From an uncultured Alphaproteobacteria bacterium (GTDB taxonomy: Bacteria; Pseudomonadota; Alphaproteobacteria; Rickettsiales; CAIJLX01): a stretch of 63,369 nt of DNA. Shown here piece after piece: positions 17,149-26,329 of this stretch (positions are counted from its first letter, which is position 1; the number at the start of each line of letters is the position of its first letter). The DNA lies in contig CAIJLX010000074.1 in NCBI GenBank assembly GCA_903821695.1, positions 1 to 63,369 on the forward strand, in the 5' to 3' direction. The notes under the pieces were generated by a model. That model saw only the letters and a list, made by a program, of their open reading frames with translations, was not told where the DNA came from and ran no database searches. The translations under genes and the position numbers were made by a program.

Positions 17149-18489
17149 ATGACCATTATCACCCGTTTCGCTCCTTCTCCCACTGGCTATTTACATATAG
17201 GCAGTGCTCGCACCGCATTGTTTAGTTGGTTATATGCAAGAGCCAATGGCGGTAAGTTTTTATTGCGCGTAGAAGATACAGATCGCGAGCGTTCGACCCA
17301 ACCTGCCATTGATGCTATATTTTCCAGCATGAAATGGCTTGGTATGGATTGGGATGGTGAAGCAATCATGCAATTCGCCCGTGCTAATCGCCATGCCGAA
17401 GTTGCGCATCAGATGGTCGCTGCTGGCAAAGCCTACCCGTGCTATACATCCGCCGAAGAATTAGCTGCATTCCGTGCTGCAAACCAACATGCGAAATATC
17501 GCAGCCCATGGCGTGAAGGTGGAACACCTCCCGCTGGCGCAAAACCCGTCATTCGCCTAAAAGCACCACTCACCGGCGAGACAATCGTTGAAGATAAAGT
17601 AAAGGGCAGGGTCTCCGTACAGAATGCAGAAATGGATGATATGGTGCTGCTGCGCTCGGATAATACACCTACTTATATGTTAGCCGTCGTGGTTGATGAT
17701 CATGATATGGGCGTCACCGATGTTATCCGCGGAGACGACCATTTTACCAACACATTCCGCCAATTGCAGATCTATGATGCGATGGGTTGGATCGCACCAA
17801 ACTTCTGCCATATCCCAATGATTCTAGGTGCCGATGGTGCCAAACTCTCCAAACGCCATGGCGCGTTGGGTGTTGGCGAATATGAGAAAATGGGCTTCCT
17901 ACCCGAAGCGATTTGTAATTACCTATTGCGCCTAGGCTGGAGCCATGGCGATGATGAAGTCATCTCCCAACAACAAGCCATAGAGTGGTTTAATCTAGAC
18001 CACCTAAGTGCATCACCCGCACGATTTGATATGGATAAACTCAAAAGCGTGAACGCACATTATATCCGGACGATGGATGAAAAGAAGTTAGCCGCCATGC
18101 TAAATTTCCCTGCTGGAATGGAGAACAGGGTGCAATCCATGTTGCCACATTTAAAAGAACGTGCAGATACATTGGTGGAATTGGCGGCCTCTGCTGCATT
18201 CTTATTCGCGCAACAAAATCCGGATGAAAAAGCGCTGACGGCGCTTTCGGAAATAGGCAAGGGGCATATCAAAGCATTGCTGCCAAAACTTGAGGCTACG
18301 AATTGGGCGGCGGCGGATTTGGAGACATGCATTAAAGCTTATATTACTGAATCTGGTGCAAAATTCCCAGTAGTCGGAATGCCGGTTCGGGCAGCACTGA
18401 CGGGCACAACGAATGCACCGGCGGTGCATGAAATTATGGTGGCGTTAGGGAAAACAGAAACAATTGCACGGCTGAAGGCTGTGCTTTAG
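17149..18489 (+). CDS. gltX: glutamyl-tRNA synthetase
   Basis: A class I aminoacyl-tRNA synthetase of 446 residues. The HIGH motif is in PSPTGYLHIGSARTALF, the KMSKS motif is KLSKRHG (about residue 240), and VEDTDRERST is typical. Alphaproteobacteria commonly carry two GluRS and no GlnRS, one charging tRNA-Gln with glutamate for the amidotransferase route; which type this is cannot be decided here. The 201 nt upstream (16948-17148) hold no gene. No strong Shine-Dalgarno is seen. def follows 9 nt after its stop. Confidence 0.97.
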   Translation: MTIITRFAPSPTGYLHIGSARTALFSWLYARANGGKFLLRVEDTDRERSTQPAIDAIFSSMKWLGMDWDGEAIMQFARANRHAEVAHQMVAAGKAYPCYTSAEELAAFRAANQHAKYRSPWREGGTPPAGAKPVIRLKAPLTGETIVEDKVKGRVSVQNAEMDDMVLLRSDNTPTYMLAVVVDDHDMGVTDVIRGDDHFTNTFRQLQIYDAMGWIAPNFCHIPMILGADGAKLSKRHGALGVGEYEKMGFLPEAICNYLLRLGWSHGDDEVISQQQAIEWFNLDHLSASPARFDMDKLKSVNAHYIRTMDEKKLAAMLNFPAGMENRVQSMLPHLKERADTLVELAASAAFLFAQQNPDEKALTALSEIGKGHIKALLPKLEATNWAAADLETCIKAYITESGAKFPVVGMPVRAALTGTTNAPAVHEIMVALGKTETIARLKAVL

Positions 18490-18498
18490 AATAGGGTT

Positions 18499-19044
18499 AT
18501 GACCGTATTACCTCTTGTTATATGTCCTGACCCTCGGCTGAAGAATATGTCGAAGGCTGTCGAGAAAGTGGATGATGCCACCCGTGATTTTTTGGATAAC
18601 ATGGTTGAAACCATGCATGCCATGAATGGGATTGGTCTGGCCGCGATTCAAGTAGGCGTGCCTAAGCGCATATTGGTGATGGATTTGGGCAAAGGCTCTA
18701 GCCGTTATCCAGATGAGGGGCAGGGGAAATCCTCGCCACTTTATTTGATTAACCCGAAAATTATTGACGCTTCCGAAGAGCTGAGTCCTTACGAAGAAGG
18801 CTGTCTTTCATTCCCTGGGCAATATGCCGAAGTGTGGCGGCCGGCGAAGGTGAAGGTGCAATATTTGGATTATTTAGGTAAGGAGCAGGTGCTGAAAGCA
18901 GAAGGGTTGCTCGCAACCTGTGTGCAGCATGAGATGGACCATTTAGATGGAATCACGTTTGTTGATCACCTCTCGGCATTGAAGCGCGATATGATTATTC
19001 GCAAGGTGAAGAAAAGCCAACGCCTCAAAGACGACGATCTTTAA
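18499..19044 (+). CDS. def: peptide deformylase
   Basis: A 181-residue iron/zinc hydrolase that removes the formyl group from nascent proteins. All three motifs are present: GIGLAAIQVG, EEGCLSFPG and the metal site QHEMDHLDG. It is likely cotranscribed with gltX. The C-terminal tail is basic (KVKKSQRLKDDDL). Its stop codon overlaps that of convergent mgtE within the tetranucleotide TTAA (19041-19044). Confidence 0.97.
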   Translation: MTVLPLVICPDPRLKNMSKAVEKVDDATRDFLDNMVETMHAMNGIGLAAIQVGVPKRILVMDLGKGSSRYPDEGQGKSSPLYLINPKIIDASEELSPYEEGCLSFPGQYAEVWRPAKVKVQYLDYLGKEQVLKAEGLLATCVQHEMDHLDGITFVDHLSALKRDMIIRKVKKSQRLKDDDL

Positions 19045-20468
19045 AGCATTACACCGCGTAGGAACAGGATGCTGATGCTGAAGTAAAGAATCAGCCCAGT
19101 GACATCCACCAATGTTGCGATAAAGGGTGCAGATGATGTGGCAGGGTCAAGGCCTAAACGGCGCAACAATAGTGGCAACATAGAACCTGCTAATGTACCC
19201 CAAAGCACGATGCCAATAAGTGTGAAGCCGACGGTAAAGCCAAGGCGTAACCAATGTGGTCCATACACATCCGTGAAGGTGGACCAGGCGCCGATGCGCA
19301 AGAAGCCGATGCTTCCAAGAATGCCGCCTAATACAGCGCCCGTTGCAAGTTCACGGCGCATCACTTTCCACCAATCGCTAATACGTAACTGGCCCAAGGC
19401 CATTGCACGAATAACCAGGGTTGCAGCCTGCGAGCCGGAGTTACCACCGCTCGATATAATAAGTGGAATAAAGAGCGCAAGTATCACTGCTTTTTGCAAT
19501 TCATGTTCGAAGAAACCCATCGCGCTGGCGGTCAGCATTTCGCCTAAAAATAATACGACCAACCAGCCTGCACGTTTCTGTACCATCTGCCAGAAGGGAA
19601 CCTGCATATAGGGCTGTTCCATTGCTCCCATACCGCCTAACTTCTGGAAATCCTCCGTGGCCTCTTCACCGAGTACGTCTACGATGTCATCCACCGTAAT
19701 CACCCCGACGAGCTTTAAACTTTCATCCGCCACAGGTGCCGACACCAACCCATATTTGCGGAACAAGAACGCGACTTCTTCCTGATCCATATAAGGTGCA
19801 ATCAGCCGCAAATTTTTGCGCATGATATCTTTAATTGGAATATTGCGATGCGTACGCAACAGGCGGCTAACCGCAACACCACCCACTGGGCGGTGCTCTT
19901 TATCGGTTACATAAATTTCATGGAAGTCATCAGGCAGTTCGGCGGCAGAACGCATGTAATCAATGGCCTGGCCCACGCTCCAATCATTTGGAACGGCGAC
20001 CACGATATTGTGCATCAAGCGGCCAGCGGAATGTTCTGGGTAGGAGAGACCTTCTTCAAGATCGGCCCGCACTTCTTTATCAGAAATATTTTCGAGAACT
20101 TCTTGCTGATCTTTTTCGTTCAGGTTTTCGATTACATAAACGGCGTCATCAACATCCAGCTCCGAAATAGCCTCGGCGGTTTTTTCCATCCCGAGTTCGG
20201 CCATGACTTCATCAACAACGCCCGGCTCGAGATCTGCCAATACTTCTGGGTTAAAGTTTTTATCTAATAAATGAACAATCTGTTTACGTTGCTCAACATT
20301 GGCCTGGTTCAACAACTCAGCCATATCCTGCGCATAAAGGCGTTTCAGCAAATTAAGTGCACGTGGTGAATCACCAGCCTCAAGCGCTTCATAAATGAAG
20401 TGCACAGCATCAGCGCTCAGGCTCGTGGTGCCTGTTGCATGCTTTTTCTGGCTGCTTTCTTCTTCCAT
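19041..20468 (-). CDS. mgtE: magnesium transporter MgtE
   Basis: A 475-residue Mg2+ channel with the full domain order: cytosolic MgtE_N superhelix (about residues 30-130), paired CBS domains (about 135-265, with VGGVAVSRLLR and LVGVITVDDIVDVL) and a five-helix membrane domain (about 285-475) with the pore signature IISSGGNSGSQAATLVIRA. CBS domains gate the pore by sensing cytosolic Mg2+. It faces def and shares a 4-nt stop overlap with it. No Mg2+-responsive leader is evident. Confidence 0.97.
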   Translation of the reverse strand: MEEESSQKKHATGTTSLSADAVHFIYEALEAGDSPRALNLLKRLYAQDMAELLNQANVEQRKQIVHLLDKNFNPEVLADLEPGVVDEVMAELGMEKTAEAISELDVDDAVYVIENLNEKDQQEVLENISDKEVRADLEEGLSYPEHSAGRLMHNIVVAVPNDWSVGQAIDYMRSAAELPDDFHEIYVTDKEHRPVGGVAVSRLLRTHRNIPIKDIMRKNLRLIAPYMDQEEVAFLFRKYGLVSAPVADESLKLVGVITVDDIVDVLGEEATEDFQKLGGMGAMEQPYMQVPFWQMVQKRAGWLVVLFLGEMLTASAMGFFEHELQKAVILALFIPLIISSGGNSGSQAATLVIRAMALGQLRISDWWKVMRRELATGAVLGGILGSIGFLRIGAWSTFTDVYGPHWLRLGFTVGFTLIGIVLWGTLAGSMLPLLLRRLGLDPATSSAPFIATLVDVTGLILYFSISILFLRGVML

Positions 20469-20526
20469 GCCTTAACCTGTAATTATATATTTATAGATTG
20501 TCTTCGCGTAATCGAGAGCGAAAAAG

Positions 20527-20611
20527 TGGTGCGGCCAAGAAGACTCGAACTTCCAAGGGTTGCCCCACTACCACCTCAAAGTAGCGTGTCTACCAATTCC
20601 ACCATGGCCGC
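20527..20611 (-). tRNA. tRNA-Leu (anticodon GAG)
   Basis: On the reverse strand the acceptor arm GCGGCCA pairs with TGGCCGC, followed by discriminator A and an encoded CCA. The anticodon stem-loop CTACTTTGAGGTGGTAG gives anticodon GAG, reading CUC and CUU. The long variable arm (AGTGGGGCAACCCTT) identifies a class II leucine tRNA, and GTTCGAGTC forms the T loop. Length is 85 nt. A plausible promoter (TTGATA, 17-bp spacer, TTAATA) lies upstream at 20651-20623. Confidence 0.95.
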
Positions 20612-20622
20612 ACTTGGGCTCG

Positions 20623-20651
20623 TATTAATAGTAGTTTTACTTTTTTATCAA
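20623..20651 (-). promoter_or_regulatory. probable promoter of tRNA-Leu
   Basis: TTGATA (20651-20646) and TTAATA (20628-20623) are separated by 17 nt on the reverse strand, 12 nt before the mature tRNA 5' end. This is a consensus match only. Confidence 0.4.
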
Positions 20652-20677
20652 GCAAGAATTGGCTACAGCTTAAAGAT

Positions 20678-21289
20678 ATGCAGTGGAAAACGACAAAAAC
20701 GCCGGTGCCTTACCCCAAAGCCATGGCGCAAATGGAAGCACGGGTAGAGGAAATTATTGCTGGAAAGGCTGAGGATCTCACTTGGTTATTGGAGCATCCA
20801 CCGCTTTATACCAGCGGCACTTCCTCTAAAGCCGAAGACTTAATCAATGAGCAACAATTTCCGGTTTATGAAGCGGGCAGGGGCGGGCAGTTTACTTATC
20901 ATGGGCCTGGGCAACGTGTTGCGTATGTCATGAAAAAACTAGAGCACCAGGATATCCGTAAACATGTGCAGCAATTAGAGGAATGGATCATTCAAACCCT
21001 GCATTTGCTTGATATTAAAGGCGAGCGACGCAAAGACCGCATCGGCATTTGGGTGCAGGATCCGAAGCTGGGTGAAGCGAAAATTGCGGCGATTGGTGTG
21101 CGTGTAAAGAAGTGGGTGGCCTATCACGGTATCGCGATTAATGTGAACCCCGATCTCAGTCATTTTAGTGGGATTGTTCCGTGTGGCATTCGTCAGTTTG
21201 GGGTTACGTCACTATGGCAGATGGGCAAGCAAATTGAGATGAATGAGTTGGATAAAAAACTAAAGTCAACAGCTCAACATATATTATAA
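20678..21289 (+). CDS. lipB: octanoyltransferase LipB
   Basis: A 203-residue transferase that moves octanoate from ACP to lipoyl domains, the first step of lipoate biosynthesis. Signatures are RGGQFTYHGPGQRVAYVM (about residues 68-85), the central KIAAIGVRVKKWVAYHGIAIN segment with the catalytic Lys, and GIVPCGI, whose cysteine carries the acyl group. It lies between the divergent tRNA-Leu and the HU-like gene and is probably monocistronic. Confidence 0.96.
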   Translation: MQWKTTKTPVPYPKAMAQMEARVEEIIAGKAEDLTWLLEHPPLYTSGTSSKAEDLINEQQFPVYEAGRGGQFTYHGPGQRVAYVMKKLEHQDIRKHVQQLEEWIIQTLHLLDIKGERRKDRIGIWVQDPKLGEAKIAAIGVRVKKWVAYHGIAINVNPDLSHFSGIVPCGIRQFGVTSLWQMGKQIEMNELDKKLKSTAQHIL

Positions 21290-21380
21290 CCCCGTATTTC
21301 ATGTGTTTTAATGTATTGCGTTATCCCAAATATATATTATCTTGGGGGCGGACTTATTTTTAACCAAGAAGGAGCAGAGC

Positions 21381-21743
21381 ATGGCTACAAAGAAAAAAGT
21401 AACAAAACCAACCGTCGTAATTCGCCCAGTGAAAGAGAAACTGACAAAGTCAGGTCTTCTCGGTTTGATCGCTGAGAAAAACGGTATCAGCCGCAAACAA
21501 GCTGGTGATATCTTCGGTACGTTGGAAGAAGTAATGCTCGGTTCGGTTCATCCAAACGGTTCAGGCGAATTCCAAATTCCTGGCCTGTTGAAAGTTTCCC
21601 TGCGCAAAGTTCCTGCTCGTAAAGCTGGTGCACTCATCCGCAACCCAGCAACCGGCGAAATGATGAAAGCTTCCGCGAAACCAGCTTCGGTTCGCGTTAA
21701 AATCCGCGCTCTTTCAAAACTGAAAGCAGCTGCAACGAAGTAG
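21381..21743 (+). CDS. HU-family DNA-binding protein, divergent
   Basis: A 120-residue basic protein. The start at 21381 is fixed by AAGGAG six bases upstream. The HU fold is recognisable: helical part LTKSGLLGLIAEKNGISRKQAGDIFGTL, then strands, then an arm region with RNPATGEMMKASAKPASVRVKI (compare RNPxTG in HU/IHF). A Lys-rich extension of about 20 residues precedes the core and a Lys/Ala tail follows. It would bend or compact DNA. The sequence is more diverged than canonical HupB, so it may be a secondary nucleoid protein. A strong terminator follows. Confidence 0.85.
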   Translation: MATKKKVTKPTVVIRPVKEKLTKSGLLGLIAEKNGISRKQAGDIFGTLEEVMLGSVHPNGSGEFQIPGLLKVSLRKVPARKAGALIRNPATGEMMKASAKPASVRVKIRALSKLKAAATK

Positions 21744-21764
21744 TTTTACACTTCGACGAAATAG

Positions 21765-21796
21765 AAACAGGCCCGAGAAATCGGGCCTGTTTTTTT
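21765..21796 (+). terminator. rho-independent terminator after the HU-like gene
   Basis: A GC-rich perfect inverted repeat (arm AAACAGGCCCGA, loop GAAA) is followed by a run of T. It lies 22 nt after the stop codon. It also sits 18 nt from the 3' end of leftward phaR and, having A-runs on the other side, may serve both strands. Confidence 0.93.
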
Positions 21797-21813
21797 ATAT
21801 CTATCAATGTTTT

Positions 21814-22347
21814 TTAAGAAGAAGCGGGTTTATTTTTTTCTTCTTTTTTCGCAGCTGGATGCTGCATATGTTTTGGCAGGAACATCATAGGGTTCATCTG
21901 CATCATGGTGTCGAATGTTTTCTCGAAAAACTCTATATTACGGCGGCTGATTTCTTCAAAGCCTGGAATAACGGAGGAAAAAGGTTGTGTGCCTTTTTGC
22001 ATGAGATCGTTCATCTTGGCCTTGTTCTGGTGGAACATTTCCATCATGCCTTCAAGATAGCCGGGCAGGGTGGTGTTGAGGTTATCATCATAATAACGGA
22101 TGAGGTTACGTAGGAAATTTGGTTGGAACAGGGGCATGCCTTTTGATTCTTGCTCGAAGATAATTTGCACTAGCACTTGGCGGGTTAGATCTTCGCCGGT
22201 TTTGGCATCTTCCACTTTGAACTCTTCACCTTTTTTTACCATCTCGCTCAAATCATCGAGCACTACATAGGTGCTGGTTGAAGTATCATAAAGCCTGCGA
22301 TTGGCATATTTTTTGATGATGACGATTTCTTGTTTGCCCTTAGCCAT
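21814..22347 (-). CDS. phaR: polyhydroxyalkanoate synthesis regulator PhaR
   Basis: The N-terminal PHB/PHA accumulation regulator DNA-binding domain is clear: VIIKKYANRRLYDTSTSTYV (about residues 8-27) then LDDLSEMVKKGEEFKVEDAKTGED and LTRQVLVQIIFEQE. PhaR represses phasin and PHB genes and is released by binding to PHB granules. The C-terminus is charged and Met/Lys-rich (TMMQMNPMMF, then a Lys-rich tail). I use ATG 22347, giving 177 residues, rather than an earlier start overlapping ubiA. No phaA, phaB or phaC lies in the window, but the gene implies PHB metabolism. Confidence 0.93.
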   Translation of the reverse strand: MAKGKQEIVIIKKYANRRLYDTSTSTYVVLDDLSEMVKKGEEFKVEDAKTGEDLTRQVLVQIIFEQESKGMPLFQPNFLRNLIRYYDDNLNTTLPGYLEGMMEMFHQNKAKMNDLMQKGTQPFSSVIPGFEEISRRNIEFFEKTFDTMMQMNPMMFLPKHMQHPAAKKEEKNKPASS

Positions 22348-22358
22348 ATTATTATTCC

Positions 22359-23216
22359 TTAACCCAGTAAAATGCCGGCGAACACGACGGCGCCAGCCCA
22401 ACCGTTTGATTTGAATATTGCCATAGCAGCCTGTGGTTGCGCAAGGTTAACCGTCTGTACTTGCCATAATAATTGCGCCGCGAAAATAAAAACTGCTCCT
22501 AAATAAGGCAAAGAATGTTCCGCCAGCAGTAGGAAAAAAACTGTCAGCCCATAACATCCAGCCACAATCGGCCGCACATTATTGCCAAACAATCGCGCTG
22601 AAGAATGCACTCCAATCCGCTCATCATCAGCCTTATCCTGCACCGCATAAATCGTATCATACCCCACCGTCCAACTAATCGCGGCGAGATACACCCACAC
22701 CATAGGCCAATCAAAACTATTGGTGACAGCCGTCCATCCCATCAATGCTCCCCAACTAAAGGTAAGGCCGAGAAATAATTGTGGCAGAGGGAAGATACGT
22801 TTCATGAGTGGATATAAAGCGACCGGTATCAACGAGCATACACCAAGAATTTGTGTGGTGGTATTGAGCTGTAGGAGGAGTAGAAAACCGGCTACTAATA
22901 ATAGACCTAAAAATAGGATCGCTTGTTTCGGGCGAATTTGTCCGCTGGCTAGGGGGCGGTTTTTTGTGCGGGTGACTTTGGCGTCGATATCTTTATCCCA
23001 TAAATCATTTACAATACAGCCAGCACCACGCATCAAGATTGCACCTACGCAAAAAATAGCTAAAAGCGAGAGATCAGGCCATTGATGGTGTGGGGTCGCA
23101 AGCGCAATGCTCCACCAGCAGGGCCATAGCAATAACAAAATGCCAGTAGGCTGGTGTAGCCGGATGAGTTTTAAATAAGGAGTGATGCCTTGAAGCCGAA
23201 TCGAAAAGCGCTGCAT
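22359..23216 (-). CDS. ubiA: 4-hydroxybenzoate polyprenyltransferase
   Basis: A 285-residue integral membrane prenyltransferase of ubiquinone biosynthesis. The first Asp-rich motif is GCIVNDLWDKDID (about residues 65-77, NDxxDxxxD) and the second YDTIYAVQDKADDERIG (DxxxD). PTGILLLLWPCWW near the N-terminus is typical of UbiA. It is followed by phaR after 11 nt. Its 5' end overlaps divergent rsmE by 27 nt, so each promoter must lie inside the other gene or one start is further in. Confidence 0.95.
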   Translation of the reverse strand: MQRFSIRLQGITPYLKLIRLHQPTGILLLLWPCWWSIALATPHHQWPDLSLLAIFCVGAILMRGAGCIVNDLWDKDIDAKVTRTKNRPLASGQIRPKQAILFLGLLLVAGFLLLLQLNTTTQILGVCSLIPVALYPLMKRIFPLPQLFLGLTFSWGALMGWTAVTNSFDWPMVWVYLAAISWTVGYDTIYAVQDKADDERIGVHSSARLFGNNVRPIVAGCYGLTVFFLLLAEHSLPYLGAVFIFAAQLLWQVQTVNLAQPQAAMAIFKSNGWAGAVVFAGILLG

Positions 23217-23954
23217 ATTCGCCTCTATACCACAGAAGCCCTCGCAGCAGGTAACCCGATTTTGTTAACCAAAGATCAGGTGCATTACCTCGCCCAAGTC
23301 ATGCGCCAAAAAGTGGGCGATCAGTTCACGCTGTTTAATGGTAGGGATGGTGAATGGATTGCGGAGCTCACCTCTGTCCAAAAAAACCATGCGGATATCC
23401 ATCTGGTAGAGCAAGTGCGCCCCCAAAGAGCCGAGCCAGATATCTGGTTTCTCTTCGCCCCACTCAAACATCAGAAAAATGAACGCATCATCGCCCAAGC
23501 AACGGAATTAGGTGTTTCTAAAATCATTCCCGTGCTGATGAAGCACGGAATCGTCGATAAAATTCACCAAGAACGTTGGCAATTATGTGCCGCCGAAGCC
23601 GCCGAACAATCGGAGCGTCTAACAGTACCAATTATCGAGGAGTTGACGCCGCTAACATTATTGCTCTCAAAGTGGGATAACACCCGCACACTTATCGTCG
23701 CAGACGAATCCGGAGCAGGTAAAACCACAGCCGAGATATTAGGCACCCTAAAAGCTCCAATCGCCATGATTACAGGCCCAGAAGGCGGCTTTGCGCAGGC
23801 GGAATTGGCGCTCTTAAGGGGCTTTCCGTTCGTGCGGGGAGTAGGGTTGGGTCCACGTATTTTGAAGGCTGATACAGCAGCAATCACGTTGCTTTCTTTG
23901 TTGGCGAATCAATGTGGGGATTGGAACTTACAGCCGGAATTTCGGTCAGCTTAA
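23190..23954 (+). CDS. rsmE: 16S rRNA (uracil1498-N3)-methyltransferase
   Basis: A SPOUT-class enzyme of 254 residues with an N-terminal PUA-like domain (VHYLAQVMRQKVGDQFTLFNGRDGEW) and C-terminal knot (MITGPEGGFAQAELAL, VGLGPRILKADTAAITLLSLL). It methylates N3 of U1498 in 16S rRNA. The start is TTG with AAGGAG seven bases upstream. Its stop codon overlaps the stop of the convergent pilU-like gene in TTAA (23951-23954). Confidence 0.94.
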   Translation: MKPNRKALHIRLYTTEALAAGNPILLTKDQVHYLAQVMRQKVGDQFTLFNGRDGEWIAELTSVQKNHADIHLVEQVRPQRAEPDIWFLFAPLKHQKNERIIAQATELGVSKIIPVLMKHGIVDKIHQERWQLCAAEAAEQSERLTVPIIEELTPLTLLLSKWDNTRTLIVADESGAGKTTAEILGTLKAPIAMITGPEGGFAQAELALLRGFPFVRGVGLGPRILKADTAAITLLSLLANQCGDWNLQPEFRSA

Positions 23955-25147
23955 TTCATCTGCGAGTCGAACTCTGGCTCATCGAGGAACGCACTTGGAT
24001 CACGTCCAGTACTACCGATAGCAGTGCTATGTGATGAATCGACTTTGTCGGACAATAATTTATCCATACCCTGGCTACGGGCGATGGCTTGTGTGTGGCG
24101 TAGTTTGAGGTTACCCGGATTATCCGATTCTCGCATCGCCACTTCATTCGTAATGTCACCCTTCATCAGAAGATCAAGCAGTGCTTGGTCGAAGCTTTGC
24201 ATTCCTTGGTCACGGCTTTTTTCGATGACGTCTTTAATTTCTTTGATTTTGTTTTCTTCAATATAGTGGCGAATCAAGCCCACGTTTTTCATGATCTCGG
24301 CGATCAATGTCCGCTGTTTTTTTACGTTTTCGACCAATCGCTGACAGAAGATCGCTCTCACATTTAGCGCAAGCGAACTAATCACCTGACGATGCATTTC
24401 TTCAGGGAAGAAGTTAATCACGTGCTCCAACGCTAATACCGAGTTATTGGCGTGGATGGTAGCAAGCACAAGGTGACCCGTCTCTGAGAAGTGCAGCGCA
24501 TTTTCCATTGTTTGGCGATCACGAATCTCACCGATTACAACGATATCAGGGCTTTGGCGCAATGCGTTTTTGAGTGCGGCGGGGTAGGAAACTGTATCAA
24601 TTCCCACCTCGCGCTGCATAAACACGCAGCCTTTATTTTCGTGCACATATTCGATTGGATCCTCGATGATCACAATATGCCCCGAACCATGTAAATTCCT
24701 ATGGTTTAGCATAGAGGCGAGCGATGATGATTTACCGGCTCCGGTTGGCCCCGCCACTAACACCAAACCGCGTTTTTCCATTACTACATCGGTGTAATAA
24801 GACGGCAATCCGAGATCGGCAGCTATTGGAATATCTGTTTTAATTCGGCGAATAACGGCACCCGGATATTGCTGCTGGCGATAGAGATTGGTACGGAAAC
24901 GCTGGCCTTGATCAGAAATCAACGTCAGGTTCAGTTCCATTTCTCTGTCGAAAGTTGCCTTTTGTTCGGGCGTTATAATTTGCTCTAACATGAATTCAAA
25001 ATTGGAGTGATTAATCTCCTCAAACGGACTCAACGTCACCTTACCATGAATGCGCGCACTGGGTGCCATGCCTGAATTTAAATACAAGTCAGAGGCTTCG
25101 GCCTTAACCATATAATCGAGCAGATCCTGGAAAAGGGAGCGCGACAT
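23951..25147 (-). CDS. pilU: PilT/PilU-family retraction ATPase (PilU-like)
   Basis: A 398-residue secretion ATPase. N-terminal PAS-like domain (LDYMVKAEASDLYLNSGMAPS), then Walker A GPTGAGKSSS (about residue 132), Asp box IIEDPIEYVHENKG, Walker B VVIGEIRDRQTM and His box ATIHANNS. The Asp/Glu-rich tail after the core is typical of PilU rather than PilT. PilU boosts pilus retraction together with PilT. It starts directly after the pilT stop. No pilin, PilB or PilC is in the window. Confidence 0.88.
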   Translation of the reverse strand: MSRSLFQDLLDYMVKAEASDLYLNSGMAPSARIHGKVTLSPFEEINHSNFEFMLEQIITPEQKATFDREMELNLTLISDQGQRFRTNLYRQQQYPGAVIRRIKTDIPIAADLGLPSYYTDVVMEKRGLVLVAGPTGAGKSSSLASMLNHRNLHGSGHIVIIEDPIEYVHENKGCVFMQREVGIDTVSYPAALKNALRQSPDIVVIGEIRDRQTMENALHFSETGHLVLATIHANNSVLALEHVINFFPEEMHRQVISSLALNVRAIFCQRLVENVKKQRTLIAEIMKNVGLIRHYIEENKIKEIKDVIEKSRDQGMQSFDQALLDLLMKGDITNEVAMRESDNPGNLKLRHTQAIARSQGMDKLLSDKVDSSHSTAIGSTGRDPSAFLDEPEFDSQMN

Positions 25148-26281
25148 TTAGAAATCCTGACTGTTTTGGATACCCATAGCAGCCACCTGGTTTTTGACTT
25201 TTTGTTGTGGTGCTTTTGGTACATTGAGCATTGCCTGCTCTAATTCTCTTGGATCCTGAATATGCAGAACTGTTTTTGCTGCTTCTTCATCAATCACACC
25301 GGCTTCAAGCAATTCATAGACGTGATCTTTCATCGTGCGCATGCCAACGTTTTTACCAACCTGCATCAAGGAATAAAGCTGTGGTGTTTTACCTTCACGA
25401 ATCATGTTTCTTACACCCGAAGTGCCTAACATAATCTCTAAGCCAGCTACTCGTCCGCCACCGCCTTTACGTTTAATCAGCGTCTGCGCAATAATGGCCT
25501 CAATAGAGCTCGCCAGCATCGACATCACCATCTGCTTATCATTGCCCGGGAACACGTCGATAATACGGTCGATGGTTTTAGCGGCAGAGTTCGTATGCAA
25601 GGTGCCCATCACTAAGTGACCGGTTTCAGCAGCGGTCAGTGCCAGCTGAATCGTTTCCAGATCGCGCATCTCCCCCACCAGAATCACATCTGGATCTTCG
25701 CGCAATGCACTTTTTAGAGCCCGGGCAAATGAGTTCGTACTGGTATTTAACTCGCGCTGGTTCACCAAGCAGCGTTTCGATTTATGCATAAACTCCACCG
25801 GATCTTCGATGGTCAGAATATGCTTGGACATGTTCTCGTTGATGTAATTCACCATTGAGGCCAGCGTCGTAGACTTACCGCTACCCGTTGGTCCGGTGAC
25901 CAGAATCAAACCTTTCTGCAAACCGCAGAGGCGGGTGAATACATCAGGCAATTGCAGCTCCGCCATCGTTGGTACTTTGGTCGGAATATGGCGGAAGGCG
26001 ATCGCCGGGCCGTGCACGGTGTTAAAGGCGTTAGCTCGGAAACGCATATCGTCACCGAACTGTACTGAAAAGTCATGCTCCAGCTCGCGTTCAAATTCGG
26101 CCCGTTGGCTTTCCGTCATCACCGCATAGATCATGCTCTTCACTTGATCTGAGGACAATTTATCAACCTTCAGCGGCATCATATCGCCGTGAATACGCAG
26201 TACAGGAGGGTGCAGCGCTGAGATATGTAAATCAGAAGCGCTATTTTTACGGGCAAAGGCCAAAAGTTCGGTGATATCCAT
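25148..26281 (-). CDS. pilT: twitching motility ATPase PilT
   Basis: A 377-residue hexameric ATPase that retracts type IV pili. ATG 26281 gives the canonical start MDITELLAFARKNSASDLHIS. Walker A is TGPTGSGKSTTLASM, the Asp box LTIEDPVEFMHKSKRC, Walker B VILVGEMRDLETIQLALTAA and the His box GTLHTNSAAKTIDR; AGLEIMLGTSGVRNMIREGK is the AIRNLIRE-type motif needed for retraction. The tail (residues about 340-377) is extended. It forms an operon with the downstream pilU-like gene and perhaps the upstream TPR gene. Confidence 0.93.
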   Translation of the reverse strand: MDITELLAFARKNSASDLHISALHPPVLRIHGDMMPLKVDKLSSDQVKSMIYAVMTESQRAEFERELEHDFSVQFGDDMRFRANAFNTVHGPAIAFRHIPTKVPTMAELQLPDVFTRLCGLQKGLILVTGPTGSGKSTTLASMVNYINENMSKHILTIEDPVEFMHKSKRCLVNQRELNTSTNSFARALKSALREDPDVILVGEMRDLETIQLALTAAETGHLVMGTLHTNSAAKTIDRIIDVFPGNDKQMVMSMLASSIEAIIAQTLIKRKGGGGRVAGLEIMLGTSGVRNMIREGKTPQLYSLMQVGKNVGMRTMKDHVYELLEAGVIDEEAAKTVLHIQDPRELEQAMLNVPKAPQQKVKNQVAAMGIQNSQDF

Positions 26282-26329
26282 GAAACCCACTATAGTGCAA
26301 ATGTATTAACAAATCGTTACCAAGGCGGC

